Positions 17,337-26,939 of a stretch of DNA of 64,000 nt are shown here, one piece after another (position 1 is the first letter of the stretch; every line of letters begins with the position of its first letter). Made by a program: the position numbers and the translations under genes. Source of the DNA: Chryseobacterium antibioticum (GTDB lineage Bacteria > Bacteroidota > Bacteroidia > Flavobacteriales > Weeksellaceae); NCBI RefSeq assembly GCF_012927325.1, contig NZ_JABBGI010000009.1, positions 99,599 to 163,598 on the forward strand, in the 5' to 3' direction. The notes beneath the pieces are model-generated. The model was not told the origin of the DNA. It did no database searches and was given only the letters and a program-made list of their open reading frames with translations.

Positions 17337-18532
17337 TATGGGTTTATTTTATAGCTGGAAATTTTCCAGTCTCCATTTACATTTTTAAGTCCGAAAGTTA
17401 CCTTCAGAGAAGTTGTTTTTCCGTTCTTATCTGTTACATCATAGGTGGCGTTTACACTGGCACCACTGGAGTTGTTCGCATTGGTTGTAATGTTCTTAAC
17501 ATTTACATTTTTCACAGATCCAAAACCTGAAGTAGGATTGGAGAAGGATTCATAGCTTCCCCAACTTGGGTTACTGGAAGTATCGTATGCTGCTTTAAGG
17601 TTCTGAGAACTTACGCTGTTCAGAAACTTGCTGACTGTATTTTTTGGGTCTGCTGCCGGTTGTTTAGGAGCGGTTGGTGTAGGAGTAGCCGCGTTTGGAT
17701 CTGTAGGTGTTGTTGGAGTTGCAGTAGGGTTGTTTGGATCAATTGCAGCAGGATCTTGTGTTACAACTGTTGAATCCGTTTTTGGTACTGTAGGAACTCT
17801 CAGCGCTGATGGATTGACATCAAGTCCGATTTTAGACATTTTGAATGTCTTCGCTGTCGTTTTTACTGAAACCGTAATGTCGATCTTGCCGTCTACCACT
17901 TTTGCGGCAGAAATTGAAGAGAATTTTAAATTAAATCCTTTGAAATTATTATCCTGCATCAGGTTTTTAGCGGTTGAAAGCTTTACTCCATTACTGAAGA
18001 CTTCTAAAGTAGCTTCTAAACCTGCACCGGTAAATGAAACAGGATTTCCTGCTGTGTCTACAAGCCTAGGAAGAATTTGAATAGCTGTAGGCGCACCCGT
18101 TCCGTCATCACCTGTAGGTCTGGTGATAATGCTTAGTGAGCTTGCTTTTACATCATTCGGATCGGTTTCTTTAGCTTTATCATCTCCGAAGATATTCATT
18201 TCTCCAAGTGAAGGAGGAGATGTGCTCGCCCATTCGATTCCGTTTTTCTGGGCAACCTGGTCAGCCAGAGTCAGGATTTCAGGAACTTTTTTCCCGTCGA
18301 TCAGCTTTCCAAGAGCTTTCAATTCTTCTACATCACCTTCTGCTTCTACACCGAAAGTCTTTAGAATATAAAGAGCTTCACTGAATTTAATTTGTTTAAT
18401 TGTTGAAAGGCTTGAAGTCATATCATTAATACTTGACTGCAGCGTTTTAGTATTCGTAGCATCTACATGATCCTTCCTGCATGCTGTAAAAAGCAACAGA
18501 CTGAGAACAAGTAGAAAAGAAAACTTTTTCAT
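17336..18532 (-). CDS. Putative lipoprotein with Pro/Thr linker and NTF2-like C-terminal domain
   Basis: A 398-residue lipoprotein candidate (MKKFSFLLVLSLLLFTAC, Cys at 18). Residues about 30-250 form an unrecognised domain; 255-295 is a Pro/Thr/Asp/Ala-rich linker; the last 100 residues (VSKFLNSVSSQNLKAAYDTS ... LKNVNGDWKISSYKINP) have the shape of NTF2/DUF4878-like domains, judged only by pattern. It is co-transcribed with apt, although a functional link with purine salvage is not evident. Confidence 0.7.
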   Translation of the reverse strand: MKKFSFLLVLSLLLFTACRKDHVDATNTKTLQSSINDMTSSLSTIKQIKFSEALYILKTFGVEAEGDVEELKALGKLIDGKKVPEILTLADQVAQKNGIEWASTSPPSLGEMNIFGDDKAKETDPNDVKASSLSIITRPTGDDGTGAPTAIQILPRLVDTAGNPVSFTGAGLEATLEVFSNGVKLSTAKNLMQDNNFKGFNLKFSSISAAKVVDGKIDITVSVKTTAKTFKMSKIGLDVNPSALRVPTVPKTDSTVVTQDPAAIDPNNPTATPTTPTDPNAATPTPTAPKQPAADPKNTVSKFLNSVSSQNLKAAYDTSSNPSWGSYESFSNPTSGFGSVKNVNVKNITTNANNSSGASVNATYDVTDKNGKTTSLKVTFGLKNVNGDWKISSYKINP

Positions 18533-18548
18533 TTTATTTTGTTTGTTG

Positions 18549-18556
18549 CAAATTTA
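18549..18556 (-). promoter_or_regulatory. -7 promoter box of the lipoprotein-apt operon
   Basis: TAAATTTG on the minus strand, 16 bases upstream of the ATG at 18532. No TTG lies at the canonical distance. Confidence 0.4.
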
Positions 18557-18617
18557 GTAAAACCTATTAATAATAGCTTGTTTTTCTTTTTGTTTTGTGT
18601 TTTCAGGTTTTTTCCAT

Positions 18618-18650
18618 AAAAAAGACTGATCAATACAGTCAGTCTTTTTT
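18618..18650. terminator. Terminator downstream of the secreted protein gene
   Basis: AAAAAAGACTGA (18618-18629) pairs with TCAGTCTTTTTT (18639-18650). It lies 42 bases past the stop of the minus-strand gene at 18693. An almost identical hairpin occurs at 19822-19854, on the other side of that gene. Confidence 0.75.
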
Positions 18651-18692
18651 CTGTAACAAGTTCTTCAATAGACCAGCTATTTATTTTTTATC

Positions 18693-19709
18693 TTATTTTT
18701 TGTTCTCCTGCTCTTTTAAATCATCTTTGAAAAATGAACTGAAGATCGTCTGCATATTGGGGAATGAGGAGTCCTGCCAAAACTGAGTCTTATAATTGCT
18801 GTTTTCCTTGTTAAATTTCACTTTTTCTATATCGTCATCATTACTGAAATTGAGTTCTGTAGGATAAAAATTATTGTACAGGATGATCTGGTTGTAATCA
18901 GGTTCGCTTTTATGTTTAAGTTTTACAAAAGCCACTTCGTTATATTCAAGGAAATCCTTCAGGGTTTTTTCAGATCCTTTTTCGAAAGACATATTCAGAA
19001 TGGTTCTGATATCAAAAAATCTGAATCCGAATAGAGAAAACTCTTTCTCCTGAAGAGCAGCACCGGTCACTTCTATCTGATCTTTACGGTCTCCTTTTAG
19101 TTCTTTAATGGTATTTCTTTTTGTTTTATATTCTTCGGGGTTTCCTACATTTTTAAGTTTTGGAAGCTGTAAAGAATTACCATAATCCCATGATGAAGTT
19201 TCTTTTTTCTCACTTTTCGGACCCGTTAATCTAAAAACCCTGTATTGTTCAACATTTGCGCTTTTCAGTTTTTTGGTTTTATTGTCGAAAATGTAAGTGA
19301 CAATTCCGTCGGTATAACTGTTCAGCTTACTGTTTACGGTAACGTAAGCATTAAAATTTCCTTTGATGAAAATATATTTCGCAGGTTTTGAGTTTTTGAT
19401 GACCACGGTTTCTATTTCTTTGACCTGATCATTAATTTTAATCACGTCCTGACTGAAGTCGGAATAGGAGAGTGTGGCAACACGGAAATTATTGTAAACC
19501 AATTGGAACTTTTCCTGTGAAGGGGTGATTGCCTGTTTATCAATTTTACCGTCAATATCAGAATAGGCAAGAATGCTTCCGTCTTTTCCGAAGACAGAAA
19601 CTTTGGGAAGCGGTTTATTCGTTTGTTCAGAAACAAAGGCTACGGTTTGTGCCTGAATAAAGCTGAATAAGAAAACGAACAGCGTAAAGAGCAGATAATT
19701 TCTTTTCAT
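18693..19709 (-). CDS. Secreted protein with carboxypeptidase-regulatory-like N-terminal domain
   Basis: A 338-residue exported protein. I chose the ATG at 19709 (MKRNYLLFTLFVFLFSFIQAQ, a clean signal peptide); an upstream in-frame start at 19772 would place 21 residues before it. The mature start TVAFVSEQTNKPLPKVSVFGKDGSILAYSDIDGKI resembles the beta-sandwich CarboxypepD_reg-like domain common in Bacteroidota surface proteins. The rest is unrecognised. Single gene flanked on both sides by near-identical hairpins. Confidence 0.72.
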   Translation of the reverse strand: MKRNYLLFTLFVFLFSFIQAQTVAFVSEQTNKPLPKVSVFGKDGSILAYSDIDGKIDKQAITPSQEKFQLVYNNFRVATLSYSDFSQDVIKINDQVKEIETVVIKNSKPAKYIFIKGNFNAYVTVNSKLNSYTDGIVTYIFDNKTKKLKSANVEQYRVFRLTGPKSEKKETSSWDYGNSLQLPKLKNVGNPEEYKTKRNTIKELKGDRKDQIEVTGAALQEKEFSLFGFRFFDIRTILNMSFEKGSEKTLKDFLEYNEVAFVKLKHKSEPDYNQIILYNNFYPTELNFSNDDDIEKVKFNKENSNYKTQFWQDSSFPNMQTIFSSFFKDDLKEQENKK

Positions 19710-19821
19710 AATGATAGCTTGTTTTTGTTTATTGAAATAATAATCGATCAGTCTTATTATAAAGACACACAAAATTCAAAATGGTTGCCTGAACAAGTCA
19801 AAATGTTCACTTGTCTGCACA

Positions 19822-19854
19822 AAAAAAGACTGATCATTACAATCAGTCTTTTTT
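19822..19854. terminator. Terminator of the alternative complex III operon
   Basis: AAAAAAGACTGAT (19822-19834) pairs with ATCAGTCTTTTTT (19842-19854), 22 bases past the actF stop. It repeats the hairpin at 18618-18650 apart from the loop. Confidence 0.75.
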
Positions 19855-19876
19855 ATTTTATTTCTGTTACAAATCC

Positions 19877-21208
19877 TTAGAAAGGATACTCATAAATTTC
19901 AGATTCGTGAAGGTATGGGTTACCTGTAGGGATCAGTTTCAGTTTAGACAATGCTGTTAATACTGTGAACATAAATAATCCAACTACAAAAAGGAGAGCA
20001 CCTAATATTAAGATGAATACTTCAGGAGTTTTCCAGTATGGACCTACCGTTCCCGGCATTACCATGTTGAAGTAATCTAAGATGTGTCCTAAAATAACCA
20101 CTACAGCCATAACAGTTACTACTTTGTAGTTTCTCTTGATGCTGCTGCTCACTAATACCAATAATGGTAATAAGAAGTTAACGATCAGCATTGGTAAGAA
20201 TGTAATACCATAGTGCTGGAATCGTCCAAAGAAGTAGTTAACTTCTTCTGGAACGTTCGCATACCAGTAAAGCATGAACTGTGCAAACCATGTATATGTC
20301 CAAAGCATACTTGTAGCGAAAAGGAATACTCCTAAATCGTGTAAGTGATTGTCATTGAACTGTGGTAAGAATCCGTTTTTCTTTAAGTAAACACTTAGAA
20401 GGATAATCATAGCGATTCCACTTGAAAGGCAGCTTACCATTGAATACCAGATATACATTGTAGAATACCAGTGAGGGTCAATAGACATCAACCAGTCCCA
20501 AGCCCAAGCGGCAGAAGCAAATCCGAAAAATGCGATATATCCAACAGCCCATCTGTAAAGGAATTGATACTCAACTAAAGATTTTGTATCATCTACTTTT
20601 TTAGACTGAGCTTTCAGTTTCCAGGCAAAGAATGAAGCCCCTATTACGTAGATAAATGTTCTTATCGCATAGAAAGGGATGTTTAAGAATCTTTTCTTTT
20701 CAAATAAGATTACATCGAAATGGGCAGACGTAGGGTCTGTCAAATCCGGATCCATCCAGTGGAATATATGACCTTGGTGGAAGATATTCAATAGCATTAA
20801 TATTACTAGAATAGCACCTCCATAAGGAATATAAGAAGCAATAGCTTCCATTACTCTTGTAATAATGATTGGCCATCCTGCATGGGCTGCATGCTGAATA
20901 CAGTAGAAAAATAATACTGCACAACTAAGTCCAAAGAAGAATACAGCTACGAAATGTATGGATGCTAAAGGCGAATTGTGAATCTGCATTGTCGCATGCT
21001 CTAAATGAGAAGCTTCATCTTGAGGTCCTACCATTTCACTGGAGTGAGTAGGTGCATTATGACCTGCAGAATGAACTGCCTCCATCATTTCTTTAATTCT
21101 CTCTGTACTGATTCCATGATTCATGAAAAAACCAATACCAAACAGAACTAAACCTACAACAAGAAGTATTAGAGAAGTTGATTTTAATTTTGGTGAAAAA
21201 CTATACAT
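19877..21208 (-). CDS. actF: Alternative complex III subunit ActF (NrfD-related)
   Basis: Membrane subunit of the quinol:cytochrome c oxidoreductase known as alternative complex III. The 443-residue protein has about ten membrane segments and a His-rich loop near residues 45-80 (HSAGHNAPTHSSEMVG...HLEHATMQIH). Conserved stretches such as WDWLMSIDPHWYSTMYIWY and FAQFMLYWYANVPEEVNYF identify the ActF/quinone-binding subunit family. Last gene of actABCDEF; no cytochrome oxidase genes follow it before the terminator. Confidence 0.92.
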   Translation of the reverse strand: MYSFSPKLKSTSLILLVVGLVLFGIGFFMNHGISTERIKEMMEAVHSAGHNAPTHSSEMVGPQDEASHLEHATMQIHNSPLASIHFVAVFFFGLSCAVLFFYCIQHAAHAGWPIIITRVMEAIASYIPYGGAILVILMLLNIFHQGHIFHWMDPDLTDPTSAHFDVILFEKKRFLNIPFYAIRTFIYVIGASFFAWKLKAQSKKVDDTKSLVEYQFLYRWAVGYIAFFGFASAAWAWDWLMSIDPHWYSTMYIWYSMVSCLSSGIAMIILLSVYLKKNGFLPQFNDNHLHDLGVFLFATSMLWTYTWFAQFMLYWYANVPEEVNYFFGRFQHYGITFLPMLIVNFLLPLLVLVSSSIKRNYKVVTVMAVVVILGHILDYFNMVMPGTVGPYWKTPEVFILILGALLFVVGLFMFTVLTALSKLKLIPTGNPYLHESEIYEYPF

Positions 21209-21216
21209 TTCTTTTC

Positions 21217-21918
21217 TTATTTTTTAGTTTCGGTAGTAGTCTCTGTTGCCGCTGCAGCTGGTGTAGCTGTAGCCGTTGTAGCTGCTGCGGGTGCTGCAGC
21301 TCCTTTTTTGAAGGCGCTCATCACATACATGGCTACTCTCCATCTGTCACCAGCATTCAGCTGGCCAGCATAAGATCCCATTGCATTTCTACCGTTAGTT
21401 AATACATAATGAACAGATCCTACAGTAAGTTCTCTGTCAGCATAGTTTGGTACCCCAGAGAAAGCTCCGGTTTGTACAATTGGACCTTGTCCATCACCAC
21501 CAGTTCCGTGGCATGCTGCACAAGTATGATCAAATAACATTTTTCCTCTTTCAATATCTTTAGCTGCATTAGCCGGATTAAGAGGGGATCCTGTCATTTT
21601 TTTAGAAGCATCATAACCTGCATTATACTCATCTACATTTTTAGGAAGAAGACTTTCTTCGAAAACTCCGTCTTTGTTTTGAGCCACTGATCCTTCTACT
21701 GGTGCAAGACCTGTAGCAAAACTATTTTTAACGAAAGCAGGAATTTCATTTTCATGATCTGAATAAGCATCCTGAGCTTTCATCAATGGATCGTAAGCTA
21801 CCGGAAAGTACATATCCGGAAAATAGACTAGGGGTGTATTTTCTTTTGGTCCGCAAGAATTAAGTAAAACTGTTGTTAAACCTAAAACTGCTGTAATTTT
21901 TAATACATTCTTTTTCAT
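21217..21918 (-). CDS. actE: Alternative complex III monoheme cytochrome c subunit ActE
   Basis: A 233-residue lipoprotein (MKKNVLKITAVLGLTTVLLNSC, Cys at 22) with one c-type heme site CAACH (133-137) in GKMLFDHTCAACHGTGGDGQGP and a distal methionine candidate in NAMGSYAGQL. It acts as an electron carrier on the periplasmic face of complex III. The C-terminal 27 residues are an Ala/Thr-rich low-complexity tail. Located between actD and actF. Confidence 0.93.
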   Translation of the reverse strand: MKKNVLKITAVLGLTTVLLNSCGPKENTPLVYFPDMYFPVAYDPLMKAQDAYSDHENEIPAFVKNSFATGLAPVEGSVAQNKDGVFEESLLPKNVDEYNAGYDASKKMTGSPLNPANAAKDIERGKMLFDHTCAACHGTGGDGQGPIVQTGAFSGVPNYADRELTVGSVHYVLTNGRNAMGSYAGQLNAGDRWRVAMYVMSAFKKGAAAPAAATTATATPAAAATETTTETKK

Positions 21919-21919
21919 T

Positions 21920-22441
21920 TTAAGCGTCTTTAACAGTTATTTCTTCAACTCCCGTTTCAATAAGTAACTGTTTTACAGACTCTACGTCTTCAGTTACAAA
22001 TTCCATCATGAATTTATCATCAGTAGTTCTAGGATCTGGATTCTGAGCCGGAGCTCCGGGATACATTTTGTTTCTAACCAAGAAGGTTAAAGACATCATG
22101 TGAGCGGCACAGAAAACCATTAATTCGAACATTGGAACTACGAATGCAGGCATGTTGTGTGCCCAGTCAAAAGCAGGTTTACCACCAATATTTTGAGGCC
22201 AGTCATGATTCATCACATACCAAGTTACAGTAGCACCGATGGTAACCCCATAAAGAGCATAGAAGAATGCGGCATCAGAAATTCTGGTTTTCTTTAATCC
22301 TAGAGCTTTGTCAAGTCCGTGAACCGGAAACGGAGTATACACTTCGTTGATCGCAATTCCTTTATCGTTGAATGCTTTAACGCCGTTCATTAAATCGTCG
22401 TCGTCAGCATAAAGTCCGTATACAATTTTAGTGGTGCTCAT
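21920..22441 (-). CDS. actD: Alternative complex III subunit ActD (DUF3341)
   Basis: A 173-residue membrane protein with two membrane segments (about 63-83 and 100-123). The N-terminal KIVYGLYADDDDLMNGVKAF and VYTPFPVHGLDKALGL are the DUF3341 signature. I chose ATG at 22441 (MSTTKIVYG), which overlaps the actC stop by 14 bases; the in-frame codon at 22468 would add nine residues. It anchors the complex to the membrane with ActC and ActF. Confidence 0.93.
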   Translation of the reverse strand: MSTTKIVYGLYADDDDLMNGVKAFNDKGIAINEVYTPFPVHGLDKALGLKKTRISDAAFFYALYGVTIGATVTWYVMNHDWPQNIGGKPAFDWAHNMPAFVVPMFELMVFCAAHMMSLTFLVRNKMYPGAPAQNPDPRTTDDKFMMEFVTEDVESVKQLLIETGVEEITVKDA

Positions 22442-23825
22442 CTCCTTCTTTTGCTTTATAAGTTTCACCTGAAATTTTCAGAATCGATTTTAATTCAGCC
22501 TGTGCAATTACAGGGAACGTTCTTGCGTATAGTAAGAATAATACAGAGAAGAATCCGATTGTTCCTAAGTATACACCCACATCAATAATCGTTGGCTTAA
22601 ACATAGTCCAAGATCCTGGTAAGTAATCTCTTGAAAGGTTGATAACGATGATATCAAAACGCTCAAACCACATACCGATGTTAATAATTAAAGCAATAAT
22701 AAATGTTGCAATAATGTTTGTTCTTACTCTCTTGAACCAGAATAAAGCCGGAACAATTAAGTTACACGTGATTAGTGCCCAGAATGCCCACCAGTAGGGC
22801 CCTACTGCAGCACCTGGAGAAAGGTATGTAAAGTCTTCGAATCTTGATCCGGAATACCATCCGATGAAATATTCAGTAGCATAAGCTACGGTTACCATAC
22901 CACCTGTAAGAACGATTACAATGTTCATAATTTCGATATGATACATAGTAATATATTCTTCTAAGTGACATACTTTTCTAGCGATCAACAATAGGGTCTG
23001 TACCATTGCGAATCCTGAGAAGATCGCACCAGCTACGAAGTAAGGAGGGTAAATTGTAGAGTGCCATCCTTTAATAACTGAAGTTGCGAAGTCAAAAGAT
23101 ACCGTGGTGTGTACCGAGAATACAAGTGGAGTTGCTAAACCTGCAAGAACCAAAGAAAGTTCTTCGAATCTCTGCCAGTGTTTTGCTTTTCCACCCCATC
23201 CGAATGCTAGGAATGTATAAATTTTCTTAGTCCAAGGTGTTTTAGCTCTATCTCTGATCATTGCAAAGTCAGGGATTAGTCCCATAAACCAGAATACAGT
23301 TGATACTGAGAAATACGTTGAGATAGCAAATACGTCCCAAAGTAGAGGAGAGTTAAAGTTCCCCCAAAGAGAACCGAATTGGTTTGGTAATGGGAAAACC
23401 CAGTATCCTACCCAAACTCTACCCATGTGGATTACAGGGAAGATTGCTGCCTGTACAACCGCAAAGATCGTCATCGCCTCTGCAGATCTGTTTACAGACA
23501 TTCTCCAACGCTGTCTAAATAATAATAATACTGCGGAGATTAGGGTCCCGGCGTGACCGATACCTACCCACCATACGAAGTTGGTAATATCCCAACCCCA
23601 GTTAATAGTTCTGTTAAGCCCCCATGCTCCAATACCTGTCCCGATAGTATAAGCGATACACCCGAATCCATAGATGAATAGAACTAAGGCTGCATATAGT
23701 GAGATCCACCATAATTTACCTGCTCTTTCTTCGATAGGTCGTGCGATATCTTCTGTAATATCGTGATAAGTTTTGTGACCAATAATTAGAGGTTCCCTTA
23801 TCGGAGCTTCGTAATGTCCTGACAT
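22428..23825 (-). CDS. actC: Alternative complex III membrane subunit ActC (NrfD/PsrC family)
   Basis: A 465-residue polytopic protein with about ten membrane segments, of the NrfD family; it forms the quinol-oxidising site next to the iron-sulfur subunit. Recognisable elements: PLIIGHKTYHDITEDI at the N-terminus, FVWWVGIGHAGTLISAVLLLFRQRWR, and PNQFGSLWGNFNSPLLWDV. Follows actB by 25 bases. Confidence 0.95.
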   Translation of the reverse strand: MSGHYEAPIREPLIIGHKTYHDITEDIARPIEERAGKLWWISLYAALVLFIYGFGCIAYTIGTGIGAWGLNRTINWGWDITNFVWWVGIGHAGTLISAVLLLFRQRWRMSVNRSAEAMTIFAVVQAAIFPVIHMGRVWVGYWVFPLPNQFGSLWGNFNSPLLWDVFAISTYFSVSTVFWFMGLIPDFAMIRDRAKTPWTKKIYTFLAFGWGGKAKHWQRFEELSLVLAGLATPLVFSVHTTVSFDFATSVIKGWHSTIYPPYFVAGAIFSGFAMVQTLLLIARKVCHLEEYITMYHIEIMNIVIVLTGGMVTVAYATEYFIGWYSGSRFEDFTYLSPGAAVGPYWWAFWALITCNLIVPALFWFKRVRTNIIATFIIALIINIGMWFERFDIIVINLSRDYLPGSWTMFKPTIIDVGVYLGTIGFFSVLFLLYARTFPVIAQAELKSILKISGETYKAKEGDEHH

Positions 23826-23850
23826 TTTTTACCTATTTATTATTTAAACT

Positions 23851-26800
23851 TTATTTTTCTACTCTGTTTCTTACTTTAGTGTGATAGAACACGTTTGGTT
23901 TTGTGCCGATCTCTTCAAGTAAATAATATCTTCTGTTGCTAGAATATAATTCTCTCACTTCAGATTCTTTGTCATTCATGTCTCCAAACGTCATTGCTCC
24001 GGTAGAACAAGCAGCAGCACATGCACAAGAATTCTTGAATTCAGTATCTGTTACTTTTCTATTATCTCTCTTAGCTGCTAAAATAGTAGCCTGAGTTTCC
24101 TGGATACACATTGAACATTTCTCCATAACCCCTCTAGTTCTTACTACTACGTCAGGGTTTAGTACCATTCTTCCAAGATCGTTATTCATATTGAAATCGA
24201 ACTTGTCATTTAAGTTATACGTGAACCAGTTGAAACGTCTTACTTTGTACGGACAGTTGTTTGCACAATATCTGGTACCGATACATCTGTTGTAAGCCAT
24301 ATGGTTTTGACCTTGCTTACCGTGTGAAGTAGCCGCTACCGGACATACAGTTTCACAAGGAGCGTGGTTACAGTGCTGACACATTACCGGCTGGAAGATC
24401 ACATCTGGATTGTCTGCAGGGTGGTTTAATGCACCTCCGTCTCCGAATGCTGTACCGTACAATTCAGGTACTGCCATTCCTTCTTTCAATCCTTCGTATA
24501 CTTCTACTTTCTGTCTTGAAGAATAGTAACGGTCAATTCTTAACCAATACATATCTCTAGACATTCTGATTTCTTCTTTACCTACTACAGGAACGTTGTT
24601 TTCTGCCTGACAAGCAATAATACATGCTCCACAACCAGTACAAGAGTTCAAGTCGATTGATAAGTTGAAGTGAGGTCCGTCCGTATCATCGAAAGCATCC
24701 CAAAGGTCAATCTTTCTTGCCGGAAGAGCTCCACTAATCGTATGATATTCCAAAGGTTTGTTCCATCCTTTATGTTCGTCATCGAAAGCTACGTTGATGA
24801 ATTCTGCCAAAGGAACTTCCTTCGCGATTTCATAACGTCCCATTAACGTATTCTGAAGCTGGATACCTGCAAATTCGTGGTCTTCTCCTGTTTTTTCGAT
24901 CTTAACTCCTGAAACAGTTAAGTTAGAACCGTCAAATAATGGATAAGCGTTTACTCCTGTATCAGCAGTTGTTCCGGAATCTTTTTTACCGTATCCAAGC
25001 GCAAGACCTACAGATCCTTCTGCCTGTCCCGGTTGAATGAATACAGGAACGTCTTTTATGGTTACTCCGTTTACAGTAAGGTTTACGATAGAACCGTCCA
25101 GCTGCATTCTTGCGTTAAGATCATTGTCAATTGCGAACTTTTCTGCGTCTTTAGGAGAAATTGTCAAGTAGTTATCCCAAGACATTCTTGTGATAGGATC
25201 CGGTAATTCCTGAAGCCAAGGGTTGTTGGCCTGAGTACCGTCACCCATTGAAGGCTTGGTGTATAGTACCAATTCTAATTCAGAAGCTTTGAAGTTTCCT
25301 AATTCAGCAATAGCCTGAGCAGCATTTCCTCCTGAATATGATAATGCAGTTGCATTATTTGAAGTCGTGATACCGTTGTATAAAGCTTTGTTGAAAGAAG
25401 TAGCTCCTAAGATAGAAGCGGCGCTTCCTTTTAGATAGTCATAGTAATTATTAGTCGCATTGTTCTTTCCATTTTTCCAAACCAATAAAGATTCTTCAAT
25501 CTGTCTTGATTTATAGATCTTCTGGATCGTTGGCTGCATTAATGAATATACTCCAGTCTGAGGTTCGATATCTCCCCAAGACTCTAGCCAGTTAGCAACC
25601 GGGATTACAGCTTTCGCTGCTTTGTACATTTCATTTTTCTTGTCAGCTACAGCGACTACACAAGCAACTTTAGCTAAAGATTTTTTGAAATCTTCTCCTT
25701 TTGGATGAGAATAGATAGGGTCTACATTGTTGGCAATCAATACACCAACCTGACCTGCATTTACCCACCCTAAGAATTCCTGGTATCTTGCTTTATCAAA
25801 TTCTTTAAGGAAGTTCGCTTTACCTGTGAAAGCAACTGAACCTAATTTTTGGTTGATTAAGTGGGCTAAAACCTGTGCTCCTTTAGAACCGTCTGCTAAA
25901 ACAACAGCTTTGCTGCCTTTCGCTTTAAGTTCGGTTGCAATTTCAGTAGCCGTCTTATCAGAAGTACCAGCACCTACGATTGCATTGTAAACTTCAACTA
26001 GAGTTTTGTTTACAGCACTTGGCTTTAATCTGTATCTTGAGTCAGCGTTAGCACCAGTCAATGACATGTTGGATTCCACCTGAATGTGTCTCAACATGTT
26101 TGGTCCTGGCTTTCTTGCTGCTGCGAAAGATGTTTCTAAACTTGCTCCGTTGTAATCTCCTAAGAAATCTGCCTGGAAAGAAACTACCAATTCTGAACCT
26201 TTAAGGTCATAAACCGGTAATGCTCTTTGTCCGAATACTTCCTGAGCTGCATCTAAAGCTGCAGAGTGAGGATAAGCATCATAAGTTACCAGTTCAGCAG
26301 TAGGATATTTAGCTTTGAATTCAGCAAACAACTTTTTGAAAGTAGGAGAAGGGAAAGAGTGTGACAAAAGCACAATCTTTTTACCTACTGCATTGGCATC
26401 TGCCAAACCTTTAAGGATAAAACTGTCTACTTTATCGAAAGTTTCGTCTTTACCATCCAGTTTAGGCTGCTTTACTTTATCATTATCATAAAGAGAAAGT
26501 ACACTTGCCTGAGCTCTTGCATTGGTTGTTCCTAAATCACCTGCTGCCGGGTTTGGATCGATTTTGATCGGTCTTCCTTCACGGGTCTTTACTAAAACAC
26601 TGGCGAAGTCGAATCCGTCAAAATATGTTGAAGCGTAATAATTCGGAACCCCTGGAATAATGTCATGTGGCTTTACCACATAAGGAATCGTTTTGATCAC
26701 CGGTGCTTCACAGGCAGCCAATGTTACGGCTGCTGTAGAGAATCCTAATATTTTTAAGAAATCTCTTCTTGAAGTACTGGATCCGTTTTGTTCAGCATCT

Positions 26801-26916
26801 CCAAGGAAATTTTCTACCGGAATTTCTTCCTGAAACTCTTTCTGAGCCAGCTTATTGTTTAAAGCCGGATCTCTAAGTTCATGAATACTTCTAAATTGTA
26901 TTTTGTTTGAAGCCAT
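23851..26916 (-). CDS. actB: Alternative complex III subunit ActB (fused molybdopterin-like and 4Fe-4S domains)
   Basis: A 1021-residue protein exported by a Tat-like signal (SRRDFLKILGFSTAAVTLAA, 49-68). The N-terminal two thirds resemble a molybdopterin oxidoreductase (in this family without the cofactor); the C-terminal third is an iron-sulfur subunit with cysteine clusters CTGCGACIIAC, CQHCNHAPCETVCP, CIGTRYCANNCP and CSMC...CACAAAC, enough for four clusters. It transfers electrons from quinol to the heme subunits. Length is typical for fused ActB. Confidence 0.95.
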   Translation of the reverse strand: MASNKIQFRSIHELRDPALNNKLAQKEFQEEIPVENFLGDAEQNGSSTSRRDFLKILGFSTAAVTLAACEAPVIKTIPYVVKPHDIIPGVPNYYASTYFDGFDFASVLVKTREGRPIKIDPNPAAGDLGTTNARAQASVLSLYDNDKVKQPKLDGKDETFDKVDSFILKGLADANAVGKKIVLLSHSFPSPTFKKLFAEFKAKYPTAELVTYDAYPHSAALDAAQEVFGQRALPVYDLKGSELVVSFQADFLGDYNGASLETSFAAARKPGPNMLRHIQVESNMSLTGANADSRYRLKPSAVNKTLVEVYNAIVGAGTSDKTATEIATELKAKGSKAVVLADGSKGAQVLAHLINQKLGSVAFTGKANFLKEFDKARYQEFLGWVNAGQVGVLIANNVDPIYSHPKGEDFKKSLAKVACVVAVADKKNEMYKAAKAVIPVANWLESWGDIEPQTGVYSLMQPTIQKIYKSRQIEESLLVWKNGKNNATNNYYDYLKGSAASILGATSFNKALYNGITTSNNATALSYSGGNAAQAIAELGNFKASELELVLYTKPSMGDGTQANNPWLQELPDPITRMSWDNYLTISPKDAEKFAIDNDLNARMQLDGSIVNLTVNGVTIKDVPVFIQPGQAEGSVGLALGYGKKDSGTTADTGVNAYPLFDGSNLTVSGVKIEKTGEDHEFAGIQLQNTLMGRYEIAKEVPLAEFINVAFDDEHKGWNKPLEYHTISGALPARKIDLWDAFDDTDGPHFNLSIDLNSCTGCGACIIACQAENNVPVVGKEEIRMSRDMYWLRIDRYYSSRQKVEVYEGLKEGMAVPELYGTAFGDGGALNHPADNPDVIFQPVMCQHCNHAPCETVCPVAATSHGKQGQNHMAYNRCIGTRYCANNCPYKVRRFNWFTYNLNDKFDFNMNNDLGRMVLNPDVVVRTRGVMEKCSMCIQETQATILAAKRDNRKVTDTEFKNSCACAAACSTGAMTFGDMNDKESEVRELYSSNRRYYLLEEIGTKPNVFYHTKVRNRVEK

Positions 26917-26939
26917 TTATACTTCTAATTTTTTAGTTA

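Noticed and set aside
17628..18080. Open frame of 150 codons opposite the lipoprotein gene
   Set aside because: A Val/Gly-rich frame antisense to the Pro/Thr linker; it reflects the sense codon bias.
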